NCBI RefSeq assembly: GCF_003952385.1
Contig: NZ_CP034444.1
Span: 7,019,001 to 7,083,000 of the forward strand
Direction: 5' to 3'
DNA: 64,000 nucleotides
From: Mesorhizobium sp. M1D.F.Ca.ET.043.01.1.1
GTDB taxonomy: Bacteria; Pseudomonadota; Alphaproteobacteria; Rhizobiales; Rhizobiaceae
Shown here: piece by piece, positions 9,882-18,858 of the stretch
How positions within the stretch are numbered: the first letter of the stretch is position 1
Layout of the letters: each line of letters starts with the position of its first letter
Translations under genes and position numbers: made by a program
Notes under the pieces: model-generated
Databases searched by the model: none
Seen by the model: the letters and a program-made list of their open reading frames with translations, nothing else
What the model was told of the DNA's origin: nothing

Positions 9882-11047
9882 GTACAGTGAGCGCCCGCAC
9901 AAACGCCGGGGCCGTCGTCCAAGCTCCTGCTGTTTCCAGGCAGGACTTCCTCGAACTCCGCGGCCTGTCTAAGTCGTTTGGCTCTGCGCACGCGATCGAC
10001 GCAGTCGACCTGTCGCTCGCGCAGGGGGAGTTCTTCTCAATACTGGGTCCCAGCGGGTGCGGAAAGACAACGACGCTGCGCCTCATCGCTGGCTTCGAAC
10101 GACCGCGGAGCGGGCGGATCCTCCTTGAGGGGCGCGACATCACAGACCAACCACCCGAAAAGCGACCGATCAATACCGTCTTCCAGAGCTACGCGCTTTT
10201 CGCGCATCTCGACGTTGCAGAGAACGTTGCCTTCGGACTGCGAGAGGACGGGGTGCCCAAGAAAGAGCGGCTTGAACGGGTAAACGAGGCCCTCTCGCTG
10301 GTACGGCTGGAGGAATTTGCATCGCGACGCCCGAACGAGCTCTCGGGCGGTCAGCAACAGCGCGTTGCGCTAGCGCGCGCCGTTGTGAAGCGTCCGCGCA
10401 TCCTGCTGCTCGACGAGCCGCTCGGGGCACTCGATCTGCAACTGCGCAAGACTATGCAGATAGAGCTTAAGGCGCTCCAGGAGCGGCTCGGGATGACATT
10501 TGTCTACGTAACCCACGATCAAGAGGAAGCCTTGACCATGTCCGATCGGATCGCGGTGATGCGAGGTGGACGTGTATGCCAACTGGGATCCCCGGAGGAC
10601 ATCTACGACCGCCCAACAACTCGCTACGTAGCCGACTTTATCGGCGCGTCAAACTGCCTCCCAGTAACTGTTGCGCATGGAACACGCGAATACTCCACCG
10701 CGAACGGCATGCGAGGCCCGCTACCGGATGTTCCTGACCTCCCTCAGGGTGAACGAGCGTATCTCGTCATCCGACCTGAATGTTGCCAACTTGAGCCGGC
10801 CGCGGGTACGGGTCTGCTGGGGAGCGTGACCGAGGTACTATTCAAGGGGATGTATCGCTCTTACCACGTGCGCATTGAGGACGGTACGACCTTCACAGTT
10901 GCGGACCCCCACCGGCCCAGCGAGTCTCGACCATGGACCGTAGGCGATCAGGTGAGAGTGAGTTGGCCCGTTAATGAGTCTTGGTTGGCCACTGATTAGT
11001 CGTGATCGGCGAGGGTGCTGTCGACGCAGCAAGGCCATAGACGCGAG
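9718..11047 (+). repeat. Direct repeat, copy 2 (1330 bp)
   Basis: This is the second copy of 8315-9644. The 73 bases between the copies (9645-9717) hold the tautomerase-like start. After 11047 the sequence differs from that after copy 1, so the right flank was replaced or deleted after duplication. Confidence 0.95.
9878..10999 (+). CDS. ABC transporter ATP-binding protein, PotA type (copy 2)
   Basis: This is an intact 373-residue duplicate of the ATPase gene at 8475, with the same Walker A (GPSGCGKTTTLRL), signature (LSGGQQQRVALARA), Walker B and TOBE-type tail. No amino-acid difference is visible between the copies, implying very recent duplication, gene conversion or an assembly artefact. 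It keeps the translational overlap with the truncated PotC tail, so it could still be translated on a read-through transcript. Confidence 0.85.
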   Translation: MSTVSARTNAGAVVQAPAVSRQDFLELRGLSKSFGSAHAIDAVDLSLAQGEFFSILGPSGCGKTTTLRLIAGFERPRSGRILLEGRDITDQPPEKRPINTVFQSYALFAHLDVAENVAFGLREDGVPKKERLERVNEALSLVRLEEFASRRPNELSGGQQQRVALARAVVKRPRILLLDEPLGALDLQLRKTMQIELKALQERLGMTFVYVTHDQEEALTMSDRIAVMRGGRVCQLGSPEDIYDRPTTRYVADFIGASNCLPVTVAHGTREYSTANGMRGPLPDVPDLPQGERAYLVIRPECCQLEPAAGTGLLGSVTEVLFKGMYRSYHVRIEDGTTFTVADPHRPSESRPWTVGDQVRVSWPVNESWLATD

Positions 11048-11492
11048 TGGAGCTGATTGCATCGTGTTAACGCACTGCGCGGCGCTGCTTAGGTCGTTCA
11101 AATCTAGAAGCTGATCTCAGCCGGCGCACGTTCAGAGGCGCACGTACCGCCGCCAGGGTGATCATCGTTCACACAGTCGCCTTTGCCCTTGCCCCTTCGC
11201 CTCCCAAGGCAATCAGGCTGCCGTCGAGCAAGTCTCGGCGGCAGCCGCCCCGGGGTGTCGGCAGAAATGAGCATGGCCTATTGATTTCCAGATCCATGTT
11301 TTCCAGGTGACTAAGCGGTACGCCAATGCACCTTGCAATGAGCCGATGAAATGGTGCTTTCGCGCCATGACATTGGATCCTTCAGGGAGCGATTTGGTCG
11401 CATCAATAATGCCCTGATCCTGCCCCGCTGCATGGGCAATTGCGGCAGGGAATTTCGGGCTGACGTCTACCAAATCTTGAAAGGTTCGGCCG
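11048..11492. other. Intergenic region after the duplication
   Basis: About 445 bases between the second ATPase copy and the exporter. A minus-strand open frame at 11213-11500 has no recognisable family. The start of this segment is where the right flank of the duplication diverges from the left one, so it may contain rearrangement debris. No terminator or promoter is clear. Confidence 0.4.
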
Positions 11493-13145
11493 ATGGGCAC
11501 GGTGGTGAGCGCGGACGCAGATGCAGTTTCGTCCGCGACGTTCGCTCCTCTTAAGAACGCAACGTTTCGTGCAGTTTGGCTCGCCGCGCAGGTGTCAAGC
11601 CTGGGTTGGCTTTTTCAGACCGTGGCGGTCAGCTGGCTCATGGCAACCACATCGAGGTCAGACGTGATGGTAGCGCTCGTGCAGGCTTCCACGACGCTGC
11701 CGGTCTTCCTGTTGTCGATCTTTGCCGGCGCTATTGCCGACAATTTCAGCCGTCGTCACGTCATGGCGATCGGCTGGTGCGTGATAGCATTGTCATCGAT
11801 CATGCTGACCGTCCTTGTGGGGCTCGGAATTAACAATCCATGGATGATCCTGGCATGCAGCTGTCTTGCCGGATGCGGTGCCGCCTTCACCGATCCGGCC
11901 TGGCACGCGTCGGTCGGCGACATTCTTCGAAAGCGCGAAGTTCCCGCTGCCGTCACACTAATCTTGGGTGGCTACAATGCAATGCAGAGCATCGGGCCGG
12001 CGGTCGGCGGCATCATTGTCGCCTTTTTCGGACCGCTGACTGCATTTGCCCTCGCGACGCTGACCTATTTCGCGATGCTATGGGTCATAGCTCTCCGCAA
12101 ATGGAGCGGTCGTTCTTCGCCCCTTCCGCGTGAGCCGTTGACCACGGCAATTCATGACGGGGCGCGCTTCACGGCGCTGTCGGGAGAGATCAAGGCTGCG
12201 ATCGCGCGCGGAACTCTTTTCGGACTGACAAGCATTTCCATCCTGGCGCTGCTGCCTCTCGTCGCGCGCGATCAACTGGGGGGAGGACCTATCGTCTACG
12301 GTGTCCTGATGGCCGGGTTTGGCGCCGGTGCCCTGTGCGCGGGCATCTCCAACAATGCGTTGAGACGGCAGCTGTCGCAGGAGCGGCTGACCACGCTGGC
12401 ATGCATTTCCTGCGCCGCCTGCTGCCTGGCTCTTGCTTTCACGCCTTCGATCGCGGTGGCGACGATTGCCTTGACCCTCGGCGGGGCAGGATGGGTCGTC
12501 ACCTGGACCGGGCTTGACGTCAGCGTGCAACTGTCGAGCCCACGATGGGTCGTCGGGCGTACGCTCTCGATCTACTCTGCGCTTGCGTCAGGCGGCGTTG
12601 CGGCCGGAAGCTGGCTGTGGGGCGTGGTGGCTGAAAACTATTCCCTCACGCTGGCGCTGGAGAGTTCCGCCGGCGCCCTGCTGCTGGTTGCCGCCACCGG
12701 ACTCCTGTTGCCAATCCGTCAATGGAAGGAGTCCGATCAGGATTCGCTTGATTTCGAGACCCCGCAACTCGCCCTCGACCTGAAGTCGAGGAGCGGTCCG
12801 ATCGTGATCAAGATCGAGTACGCCATCCCGGAAGCGAACCTCGAGGAATTTCTCGATCAGATGCGAGAACGGCGTCGCGTGCAAAGCCGCGCAGGCGCCA
12901 GGCACTGGAATCTTCAGAGGGATCTGCAGGAGCCATTGAATTGGACGGAGACATTCCGCACGCCGACCTGGATGGACTATCTTCGCCTCAACCATCGCCT
13001 CACGTCGGTGGACAAGGAACTGGACCAGCGCCTTCGCGAATTGCATGCCGGCCAGCTCCCCCCGCGCACAAGGCTTGCCATGGAGCGCCCGACTGGGGCG
13101 CCCCACAAGCGCGAACATCCAACGAGTTTCTTTTTTCGGCGCTAA
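11493..13145 (+). CDS. MFS transporter of the MFS_3 (EntS-like) family with C-terminal cytosolic domain
   Basis: This is a 550-residue inner-membrane protein. Residues 15-410 form a major-facilitator core like the enterobactin-exporter/MFS_3 group: FRAVWLAAQVSSLGWLFQTV at the N-terminus, the cytosolic signature GAIADNFSRRHVMAIGW, then GCGAAFTDPAWHASVGDILR. Residues 430-550 are a soluble extension (IKIEYAIPEANLEEFLDQMR) resembling the ABM-like tail found on this family. It probably exports a small metabolite or siderophore-like compound; the substrate is unknown. It has no obvious operon partner and converges with the Lrp gene downstream. Confidence 0.85.
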   Translation: MGTVVSADADAVSSATFAPLKNATFRAVWLAAQVSSLGWLFQTVAVSWLMATTSRSDVMVALVQASTTLPVFLLSIFAGAIADNFSRRHVMAIGWCVIALSSIMLTVLVGLGINNPWMILACSCLAGCGAAFTDPAWHASVGDILRKREVPAAVTLILGGYNAMQSIGPAVGGIIVAFFGPLTAFALATLTYFAMLWVIALRKWSGRSSPLPREPLTTAIHDGARFTALSGEIKAAIARGTLFGLTSISILALLPLVARDQLGGGPIVYGVLMAGFGAGALCAGISNNALRRQLSQERLTTLACISCAACCLALAFTPSIAVATIALTLGGAGWVVTWTGLDVSVQLSSPRWVVGRTLSIYSALASGGVAAGSWLWGVVAENYSLTLALESSAGALLLVAATGLLLPIRQWKESDQDSLDFETPQLALDLKSRSGPIVIKIEYAIPEANLEEFLDQMRERRRVQSRAGARHWNLQRDLQEPLNWTETFRTPTWMDYLRLNHRLTSVDKELDQRLRELHAGQLPPRTRLAMERPTGAPHKREHPTSFFFRR

Positions 13146-13627
13146 TGGTGTCAATAATCGGCGCTTTGTGCCATTTTCGTCTGAAAACGGGATGATAGAT
13201 CAAAGCAGTCTTGCGGGCTCAGCTGGAGCCAAATGATGCTGTTGGCGCGCTCCCGCGGCCTTACATGTGTACGCTCGTCTAACTTGACGATTGTTTTTTT
13301 AGCACGACGGCACAACCTCAAACTGTCGTTGCCGAAGTCATCACAGTGGATCGCTCGGCCGGTTGCTTATTCCATTTCCCGCAGCCTCAGTTCCCATCTC
13401 CGACGCGGTTGACCGCCTGGAAAAGCCAATGTCACATTAAGCGCATGACGGTGGTGTTTCTCAACCCGGAGGGCCGCCGGACACCGTATGCGATTGTCCG
13501 TCCCCGAGCAGATGGTCCACGACAGAGGTAGCAGCGCCAGGATCGAATCCTGATTTCCGAAAACAGTTTCGTGCGCCATTGCCATCTCGATCTCTCCCGA
13601 CAGTTAGGACGGGCACCGTCCCGGTTC
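13146..13627. other. Intergenic region between convergent genes
   Basis: About 480 bases separate the exporter from the convergent Lrp gene. Only short open frames without family resemblance are present. I see no clear stem followed by a T run. Confidence 0.4.
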
Positions 13628-14122
13628 TCAGCCGGGTGCCGTCCGCGACATTAGCTCACTGCTCACGCGGACATTCTGTTCGTCCTTCGCCGTCCGGGTC
13701 ACGACATAGGTAAAGTACTTTTCTACACCAAACGCGGTGCCAAGAAACGTTTCAACTATTTCATTGTATCTTTCCATGTTTTCCACAATAAACTTAAGAT
13801 GATAATCAAAAGATCCAGTTACCTCATAACATTCTACTACTTCTGGAATGTCGCGCACTTGGCGCTCAAATTTCGCGTAAGTCTCACGGTTTTGCCTGGT
13901 CATTACCACGTGGGCCAAAACGATCTGAATAGTCTGCAGTTTTTCAATTGCTATTTCTGCCGTATAGCGGCGTATTATTCCCGCTTTCTCAAGCTTCTTA
14001 ACTCGTTGCCAGCAAGGCGAAACGGAAATGCCGACAATGTCGGCGAGCCGCTTCACGGGAAGACGCCCATCATCCTGGAGCGCCTCAAGGATACGATAGT
14101 CGATGCGGTCGAGCTTATTCAT
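13628..14122 (-). CDS. Lrp/AsnC family transcriptional regulator
   Basis: A 164-residue regulator of standard Lrp length. The N-terminal AsnC-type helix-turn-helix reads RLPVKRLADIVGISVSPCWQ with LEKAGIIRRYTAEI after it. The C-terminal RAM ligand-binding domain contains VVECYEVTGSFDYHLKFIVE. The SPCWQRVKKLE form is typical of amino-acid-responsive Lrp proteins. Targets cannot be read from the sequence. It is transcribed toward the exporter. Confidence 0.92.
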   Translation of the reverse strand: MNKLDRIDYRILEALQDDGRLPVKRLADIVGISVSPCWQRVKKLEKAGIIRRYTAEIAIEKLQTIQIVLAHVVMTRQNRETYAKFERQVRDIPEVVECYEVTGSFDYHLKFIVENMERYNEIVETFLGTAFGVEKYFTYVVTRTAKDEQNVRVSSELMSRTAPG

Positions 14123-14506
14123 GTGTCATCTCTTCTTGAAGCGACCCCAAACGTGATGCCGCATGCCGCTCCGGCTTCCGCCATTGCCCGTTGGACGGGC
14201 TCGTCCATCTAGCAACGACGCATCGTCCTATGCCAGTTCAGGTGTAGCAACAATTGCGGAGAGATTACAGCACTTCGAAGGTTCGGAATTGGTTGGGTCG
14301 AGCCCAGCAGTCTGCCTTGAAAAGGCTGCGGTCTGAAATCGGCTTGTAACATAGCCTTGCATCATTCGCGGACGCATCGCGCTGCGGTCCAAAGCAGGAA
14401 GATCAGTGTTCTACCAATCCGTGCTGGCTGGCCGCACGGGGCCGCCAGAAACTTCCGCCACTAGGAGAATGGAGCGGTTACGCGCGCGGCCCATTGATAG
14501 TGTCCC
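14123..14506. other. Intergenic region upstream of the Lrp gene and left of the IS256 element
   Basis: About 380 bases without a supported gene. It should contain the Lrp promoter near 14130-14200. The insertion boundary of the IS256-family element lies at its right edge (near 14507). Confidence 0.4.
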
Positions 14507-14563
14507 ACTGAGTGGTGTAGCTGGCGGCGATGGTCGCCGTGTTTTCCGGCAGTGCCGGGCTGA

Positions 14564-14779
14564 TCAGCGCGCCACAGCGGGCAGGCTGATGAGAGGATCA
14601 TCGCTCAAATGTCCGACGCTTTCCAGCGTCATGTAGCGAGCGCGTTGGACTGCCCACTCATCGTGCTGTTCGAGCAGCAAGGCACCGACAAGGCGCACGA
14701 TGGCGTCGTCGTTCGGGAAGATGCCGACGACGTCGGTTCGCCGTTTGATCTCGCCGTTGAGCCGCTCGATCGGATTCGT
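14564..14779 (-). pseudogene. IS256-family transposase, C-terminal piece
   Basis: The piece encodes [20 protein letters not shown], a '[20 protein letters not shown]' segment and [14 protein letters not shown], the conserved C-terminus of IS256-family transposases, ending in a natural stop. The upstream KLHST part of the same motif lies 1.6 kb away at 16373-16387, on the far side of the IS110-family insertion. Joining the flanks restores KLHSTNPIERL exactly. Confidence 0.85.
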
Positions 14780-15025
14780 AACCGGTATGAAGATCTCGGT
14801 GCCGATGACCGGCTGCGGTTTCCAGGATCGCGGCGTATGGTGCGACCATCCGGGACGGAGGCACCGGGAGCACGAAGGTGCGGGCAGGCCGATCCACACG
14901 ATGAGCCGAGAGCTCGTGTTAGTAGCTGGCCGCCTCTGCGACTCGCCCGGTTGCGCCGTGAGCGCGAATCCGTAGTTGTCGTGTCGCCCGCCGCTCCCGT
15001 CGTTTCGCTCTGACAGGAGGCGCAT
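14780..15025 (+). ncRNA. Candidate bridge-RNA region in the IS110 left end
   Basis: IS110-family recombinases are guided by a structured bridge RNA, which in the IS110 group is encoded in the non-coding left end. Here 246 bases precede the transposase gene and carry no supported gene. They contain CGAATCCG at 14965-14972, the exact reverse complement of CGGATTCG at 14771-14778, which directly abuts the left insertion edge. This is the position expected of a target guide, but I did not fold the RNA and the strand convention of the pairing is unverified. Confidence 0.4.
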
Positions 15026-16264
15026 ATGCGACGCGTGATTGGAATGGACATCCACCGAACCTTTGGGGAGGTGGTTTTCTGGGAAGATGGCAGACTTCGA
15101 CATGGAGGGCGGGTCGACATGACCCGAACGGCGCTGGAGGGCTTTGGTAAGAGCCTTCTGGCGACAGACGAGGTGATAATCGAGGCGACCGGTAACTGCA
15201 TGGCGGTGTCACGGGTGTTGTCACCCTTCGTGAAGCGGGTGGTCATCGCCAACCCACTTCAGGTGAAGGCGATCGCCCATGCCCATGTGAAGACTGACAA
15301 GGTCGACGCGGGCACTCTGGCCAGCCTGTACGCCGCAGGCTATCTGCCGGAGATCTGGACGCCGGATGCCGCCACCGAGCGAATGCGCAGGCTGGTCGCA
15401 CACCGCTACCAGGTTGTGCGGCATCGAACACGGATCAAAAACGAGGTGCATGCGATCCTTCATGCACATCTGATCCCGAAGTGTCCGCACGCCGATCTGT
15501 TCAACGTCCGCGGCCGCGCCTGGCTGGCGCGCCAACCATTGCCCGACGATGAGCGGTTCGCGATCGAGCGGCATGTGCGCGAACTCGATCGGCTTGCCGA
15601 GGACTTGGCGACCCTCGACCGGGAGATTGCCGAGACCACGCTGGACGATCCAGCGATCAGGCGTCTGCTCACCATCACCGGCGTCAACCTGGCCGTGGCA
15701 GCGGGGCTGATGGCGGCGATCGGCGACATCGCTCGCTTCAAGAGCCCTCAGAAGCTGGTCAGCTATTTCGGCCTCAATCCGCGTGTGCATCAGTCGAGCC
15801 TCGGCGCCGCCCATCATGGCCGGATCAGCAAGGTCGGACGCAGCCACGCCCGCGCGATGCTGGTGGAGGCCGCCTGGGCGGCCGCTAAGGCCCCGGGTCC
15901 GCTGCATGCGTTCTTCGTCCGTATCCGGGCCAGGCGCGGCCATCAGGTTGCCGCAGTCGCTGTCGCGCGCAAGCTGACGGTTCTATGCTGGCATCTGCTG
16001 ACGAAGGAGGAGGACTACCTCTGGGCGCGACCAAGTCTCGTCGCCCACAAGGTGCGCAGCATGGAATTGCAAGCCGGCAAGCCGCAGAAGAAAGGCAACA
16101 GTCGCGGACCCGCGTATGCCTACAATGTCAGGGAACTCCGGAACCAGGAGATGCGCGTAGCCGAACAGGCCCAGAAGGGCTACGAACACTTTGTCGAGGC
16201 TTGGCGCCCGCGCCCGCCAAAGGAAAGGGCGCGCGGGCGCCTCAATCCGGCAAGGCATGAATAA
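15026..16264 (+). CDS. IS110-family transposase (DEDD recombinase), element 1
   Basis: A 412-residue recombinase with an intact frame. The N-terminal RuvC-like DEDD domain shows [15 protein letters not shown] (first Asp), [10 protein letters not shown] (Glu) and [15 protein letters not shown] (Asp pair). The C-terminal Tnp domain has [20 protein letters not shown] followed by [18 protein letters not shown] with the expected serine. ATG at 15026 follows AGGAGG. The C-terminus (about residues 340-412) is basic and longer than in the second element. It catalyses excision and insertion of this element and is probably active. Confidence 0.92.
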   Translation: MRRVIGMDIHRTFGEVVFWEDGRLRHGGRVDMTRTALEGFGKSLLATDEVIIEATGNCMAVSRVLSPFVKRVVIANPLQVKAIAHAHVKTDKVDAGTLASLYAAGYLPEIWTPDAATERMRRLVAHRYQVVRHRTRIKNEVHAILHAHLIPKCPHADLFNVRGRAWLARQPLPDDERFAIERHVRELDRLAEDLATLDREIAETTLDDPAIRRLLTITGVNLAVAAGLMAAIGDIARFKSPQKLVSYFGLNPRVHQSSLGAAHHGRISKVGRSHARAMLVEAAWAAAKAPGPLHAFFVRIRARRGHQVAAVAVARKLTVLCWHLLTKEEDYLWARPSLVAHKVRSMELQAGKPQKKGNSRGPAYAYNVRELRNQEMRVAEQAQKGYEHFVEAWRPRPPKERARGRLNPARHE

Positions 16265-16372
16265 GGCTGCCCGGCGGCGCTTTCAGCCGATGCGCCACGC
16301 TTCGCCACGAGGTCGCCCGCGCCGTTGAAGAATACCACGACCGGAAAGAAAGCGCTTGTCGATCTCATCCGT

Positions 16373-16486
16373 GGAGTGCAGCTTTGCCGATGTTCCTTCG
16401 GGAAGGTCATGTAAGCGAGCACGTCCGGCTCGGCGTCGTCGAGGATGGCGGCCAACTCGGCACCTTCGGGCGGATCTGGTTTGCGA
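16373..16486 (-). pseudogene. IS256-family transposase, middle piece
   Basis: The minus strand encodes LAAILDDAEPDVLAYMTFP followed, after a one-base shift, by AKLHST, the segment just ahead of the NPIERL motif. It is bounded on one side by the IS110-family insertion and on the other by the tyrosine-recombinase fragment. About 40 residues expected between this and the N-terminal piece are missing. Confidence 0.75.
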
Positions 16487-16881
16487 GCCGCGACGCTCTC
16501 GAGCACCGGCTCGCGAGGTATGTCGAAATCGCTGCCAGAAACTGTCCGTCGCTGCAGCGGAAAAGGGTCACACTGCATACCTTGCGTCATACCGCGGCAA
16601 TGCGACTGCTGCGTGCCGGCGTCGACACCTCGGTGATCGCGCTGTGGCTTGGCCACGAACAGATCGACACCACCCACATCTACTTGCACGCCGATCTGGA
16701 GCTTAAAGAACGCACCCTGGCGAAAACCACGCCGGCCAACACGGCGCCAGGACGCTACAGACCGCCCGACAAGCTTCTCGCTTTCCTCGAGGCGCTGGAT
16801 TATGCCGACCCCATCGCAGCGATCACCGCTTCCGAAGCCGACATCCACCCCCAAGGTCGGCATAATCCAGACATCGGCATA
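16487..16881 (+). pseudogene. Tyrosine recombinase C-terminal fragment (possibly from a RIT-type trio)
   Basis: Only the catalytic end of a tyrosine recombinase remains. It begins at SRDALEHRLARYVEIAARNC and contains TLHTLRHTAAMRLL (Arg and His of the catalytic set), VIALWLGHEQIDTTHIYLHA (His and nucleophile Tyr), then GRYRPPDKLLAFLEAL. From memory this tail resembles the third recombinase of rhizobial RIT (recombinase-in-trio) elements. The N-terminal half and any partner recombinases are missing, and the left edge joins IS256 sequence directly. A 16-bp inverted repeat follows the end of the conserved coding part. Confidence 0.7.
16795..16870. repeat. 16-bp perfect inverted repeat at the recombinase fragment end
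   Basis: CTGGATTATGCCGACC at 16795-16810 is matched by its exact reverse complement at 16855-16870, separated by 44 bases. The right arm lies 11 bases from the point where IS256 sequence resumes (16882). It may be the terminus or crossover region of the element that supplied the tyrosine recombinase. Confidence 0.8.
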
Positions 16882-17632
16882 ATGGACCCGGCAGCGCTGC
16901 CCAGGTAGCAGAGAGCACCTTGGTGACGGCGGCCTTCAAGCCTTCCTGAGCATCGGGAGACGACCAGTTTCACACCGCGCAGGCCGCGCCGGGTGAGCTT
17001 GCGCAGGAACGCCGTCCAGATCGGCTCGGCCTCCGACGTGCCGATCTCCATGCCCAGAACCTCGCGGCGGCCATCGGTGTTGACGCCGACCGCGAGGATG
17101 ACGGCGACCGAGACGATGCGTCCGCCGCGGCGCACCTTGAGGTAGGTCGCGTCGATCCACAGATACGGCCAGTCGCCCTCAATGGGGCGATCGAGGAACG
17201 CCTTCACCTTGCCGTCGATTTCTTCGCACAGGCGGCTGACTTGGCTCTTCGAGATGCCGCTCATGCCCATCACCTTGACCAGGTCGTCGACGGAGCGCGT
17301 CGAGATGCCGTGAACGTAGGCCTCCTGGATGACCGCCGTCAGCGCCTTCTCGGCCGTGCGGCGCCGCTCCAGGAAACCTGGGAAGTAGGAACTCTTCCTG
17401 AGCTTGGGGATGCGCAGTTCGATCTTGCCGGCCCGCGCCTCCCAGTCCCTGTCGCGATAGCCGTTGCGCTGGGCGGTGCACAGCGGCGACTTCTCGCCAT
17501 AGGGGGCGCCAGTCGCGGCACCCACCTCCATCTCCATCAGTCTCTCGGCGGCAAAGCCGATCATCTCGCGCAGGAGATCAGCGTCAGGGTCTTCTCCACC
17601 AGCGCGCGCAGGTTCATCATGTCGTCGGTCAT
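16882..17632 (-). pseudogene. IS256-family transposase, N-terminal piece
   Basis: From an ATG at 17632 the minus strand encodes [15 protein letters not shown], then a one-base loss near 17597 shifts the frame. The rest continues from 17564 as [16 protein letters not shown]. It carries the family segments [20 protein letters not shown], the zinc-like [19 protein letters not shown], and [20 protein letters not shown] with the catalytic aspartate. Another shift follows KLVVS near 16965, after which a degenerate ATWQRC segment is still visible before the break at 16882. Confidence 0.85.
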
Positions 17633-17823
17633 CGGTGATCCTTCCCGTCAGGTGTTGGCTTCGACAACCAGACCCTACCGGAAAGCGCCGATGACCACCG
17701 CCCTGCCCACCTACACCACTTAGCGTAATCGCGGGTGGCGCCTCTCGTAATCCGAGCGGCAGTTCCCCAATCTGACCATGTCGATGAATCGGTCAGCGCC
17801 GAAGCGCAGGAAGGAGAACTGCC

Positions 17824-18858
17824 ATGACGAAGTATGCAGCCCTGGATGTCTCGATGGAACAGACCGCCATCTGCGTGGTCGATGAGAACGGTCGGAAGGT
17901 CGCGGAGGGAAAGGTTCCAACCGATCCTGACGCCATCTCGGACTGGCTGACCGGGAAAGGCGGAGAGATCGAGAGGATCGGCATGGAAACTGGCCCGCTA
18001 GCGGTCTGGCTGTGGAATGAACTTACGAAGCGCGGGCTGTCGATCGTGTGTCTCGATGCACGACACGCAAATGCTGCCCTCTCGATGATGCCGAACAAGA
18101 CGGATCGCCATGATGCAGCCGGCCTGGCTCAGATCGTGCGCACGGGATGGTTCAAGGAAGTCCGCATCAAGAGTCACGGCGCCTACGTTGCGCGGGCGCT
18201 TCTGTCGGCACGTGATCTCCTGGTCGGCGTCCGCGGCAAGATCGAGAACGAGATACGAGGGCTATTGAAGACCTTCGGCGTCATGTTCGGGAAGAAGGTG
18301 GGTGGCTTTGCCCGTCGTGCCGAGGAGATCGTCTCCGGCGAGCTGGTGGCCGCGCCCGAGATCAAGGCAATCGTAGAGACGATGATGGAGGCCCGCAGAT
18401 CCATCATTGAGCGGATCAAGGTTCTCGACGCGCGCGTTCGCGCTGCCGCGAAACAGAATGCCATGGCCCGCCTGTTCATGACGGCTCCCGGCGTCGGCGC
18501 CGTGATCGCGCTGTCGGTTGCCTCGACCTATGACGATGCTTCCCGCTTCCGTCGATCCTCCAGCGCCGGCGCCTATCTCGGTCTCACGCCCAGGCGCTAT
18601 GAATCCGGCGAGGTCAGTCGAAACGGCCGCGTCTCGAAGCGCGGTGACAAGCTCACGCGAACCCACCTATATGAAGCCGCCAATGTGATCCTCACGCGAC
18701 AGGTTGGCTTCTCTTCTCTGAAGGCCTGGGGCCTGCGGATCGCCAAGGGCGCCGGCTTCAAGAAGGCAAAGGTCGCGGTGGCGCGCAAGCTCGCCGTCAT
18801 CCTCCACGCAATGTGGAAGACGAAGGAGCCGTTCCGCTACGCGGCTGCTGCAGCCTGA
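17824..18858 (+). CDS. IS110-family transposase, element 2
   Basis: A 344-residue DEDD recombinase, intact and distinct from element 1. The N-terminus reads KYAALDVSMEQTAICVVDEN. MPNKTDRHDAAGLAQIVRTG carries the aspartate pair, and the C-terminal Tnp domain begins RLFMTAPGVGAVIALSVAST. GAYLGLTPRRYESGEVSRNG replaces the QSS region of element 1. The ATG has a GGAG site eight bases upstream. Only about 100 bases separate it from the IS256 right repeat, while some 200 non-coding bases follow it, so a bridge RNA may lie downstream as in IS1111-like elements. Confidence 0.92.
   Translation: MTKYAALDVSMEQTAICVVDENGRKVAEGKVPTDPDAISDWLTGKGGEIERIGMETGPLAVWLWNELTKRGLSIVCLDARHANAALSMMPNKTDRHDAAGLAQIVRTGWFKEVRIKSHGAYVARALLSARDLLVGVRGKIENEIRGLLKTFGVMFGKKVGGFARRAEEIVSGELVAAPEIKAIVETMMEARRSIIERIKVLDARVRAAAKQNAMARLFMTAPGVGAVIALSVASTYDDASRFRRSSSAGAYLGLTPRRYESGEVSRNGRVSKRGDKLTRTHLYEAANVILTRQVGFSSLKAWGLRIAKGAGFKKAKVAVARKLAVILHAMWKTKEPFRYAAAAA

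Larger units (their letters stand above)
14780..16372 (+). mobile_element. Intact IS110-family element inserted in the IS256 transposase
   Basis: The ends are inferred from the interrupted host gene. Removing bases 14780-16372 fuses CGGATTCGT with GGAGTGCAG and restores the IS256 reading frame on the minus strand. A shared CGT sits at both edges (14777-14779 and 16370-16372), consistent with the short shared core of IS110 elements. The element is about 1593 bp: a 246-bp left non-coding end, a 412-codon transposase gene and a 108-bp right end. No terminal inverted repeat is obvious, as expected for this family. Confidence 0.8.
14507..17724 (-). mobile_element. Interrupted IS256-family insertion sequence
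   Basis: A decayed IS256-family (Mutator-like) element read on the minus strand. Its ends match as imperfect inverted repeats: ACTGAGTGGTGTAGCTGG near 14508 and, in reverse complement near 17724, GCTAAGTGGTGTAGGTGG. The transposase is in three pieces (16882-17632, 16373-16486 and 14564-14779). They are separated by a tyrosine-recombinase fragment (16487-16881) and an IS110-family element (14780-16372). Frameshifts in the N-terminal piece confirm it is dead. Confidence 0.8.

Noticed and set aside
14609..15013. 134-residue plus-strand frame across the IS256/IS110 boundary
   Set aside because: It crosses the insertion edge and is antisense to the transposase C-terminus, so it cannot be a conserved gene.
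16180..16863. 227-residue minus-strand frame spanning the recombinase fragment and IS110 end
   Set aside because: It is a chance frame; only its inner part (16373-16486) is real IS256 transposase sequence, interrupted on both sides.
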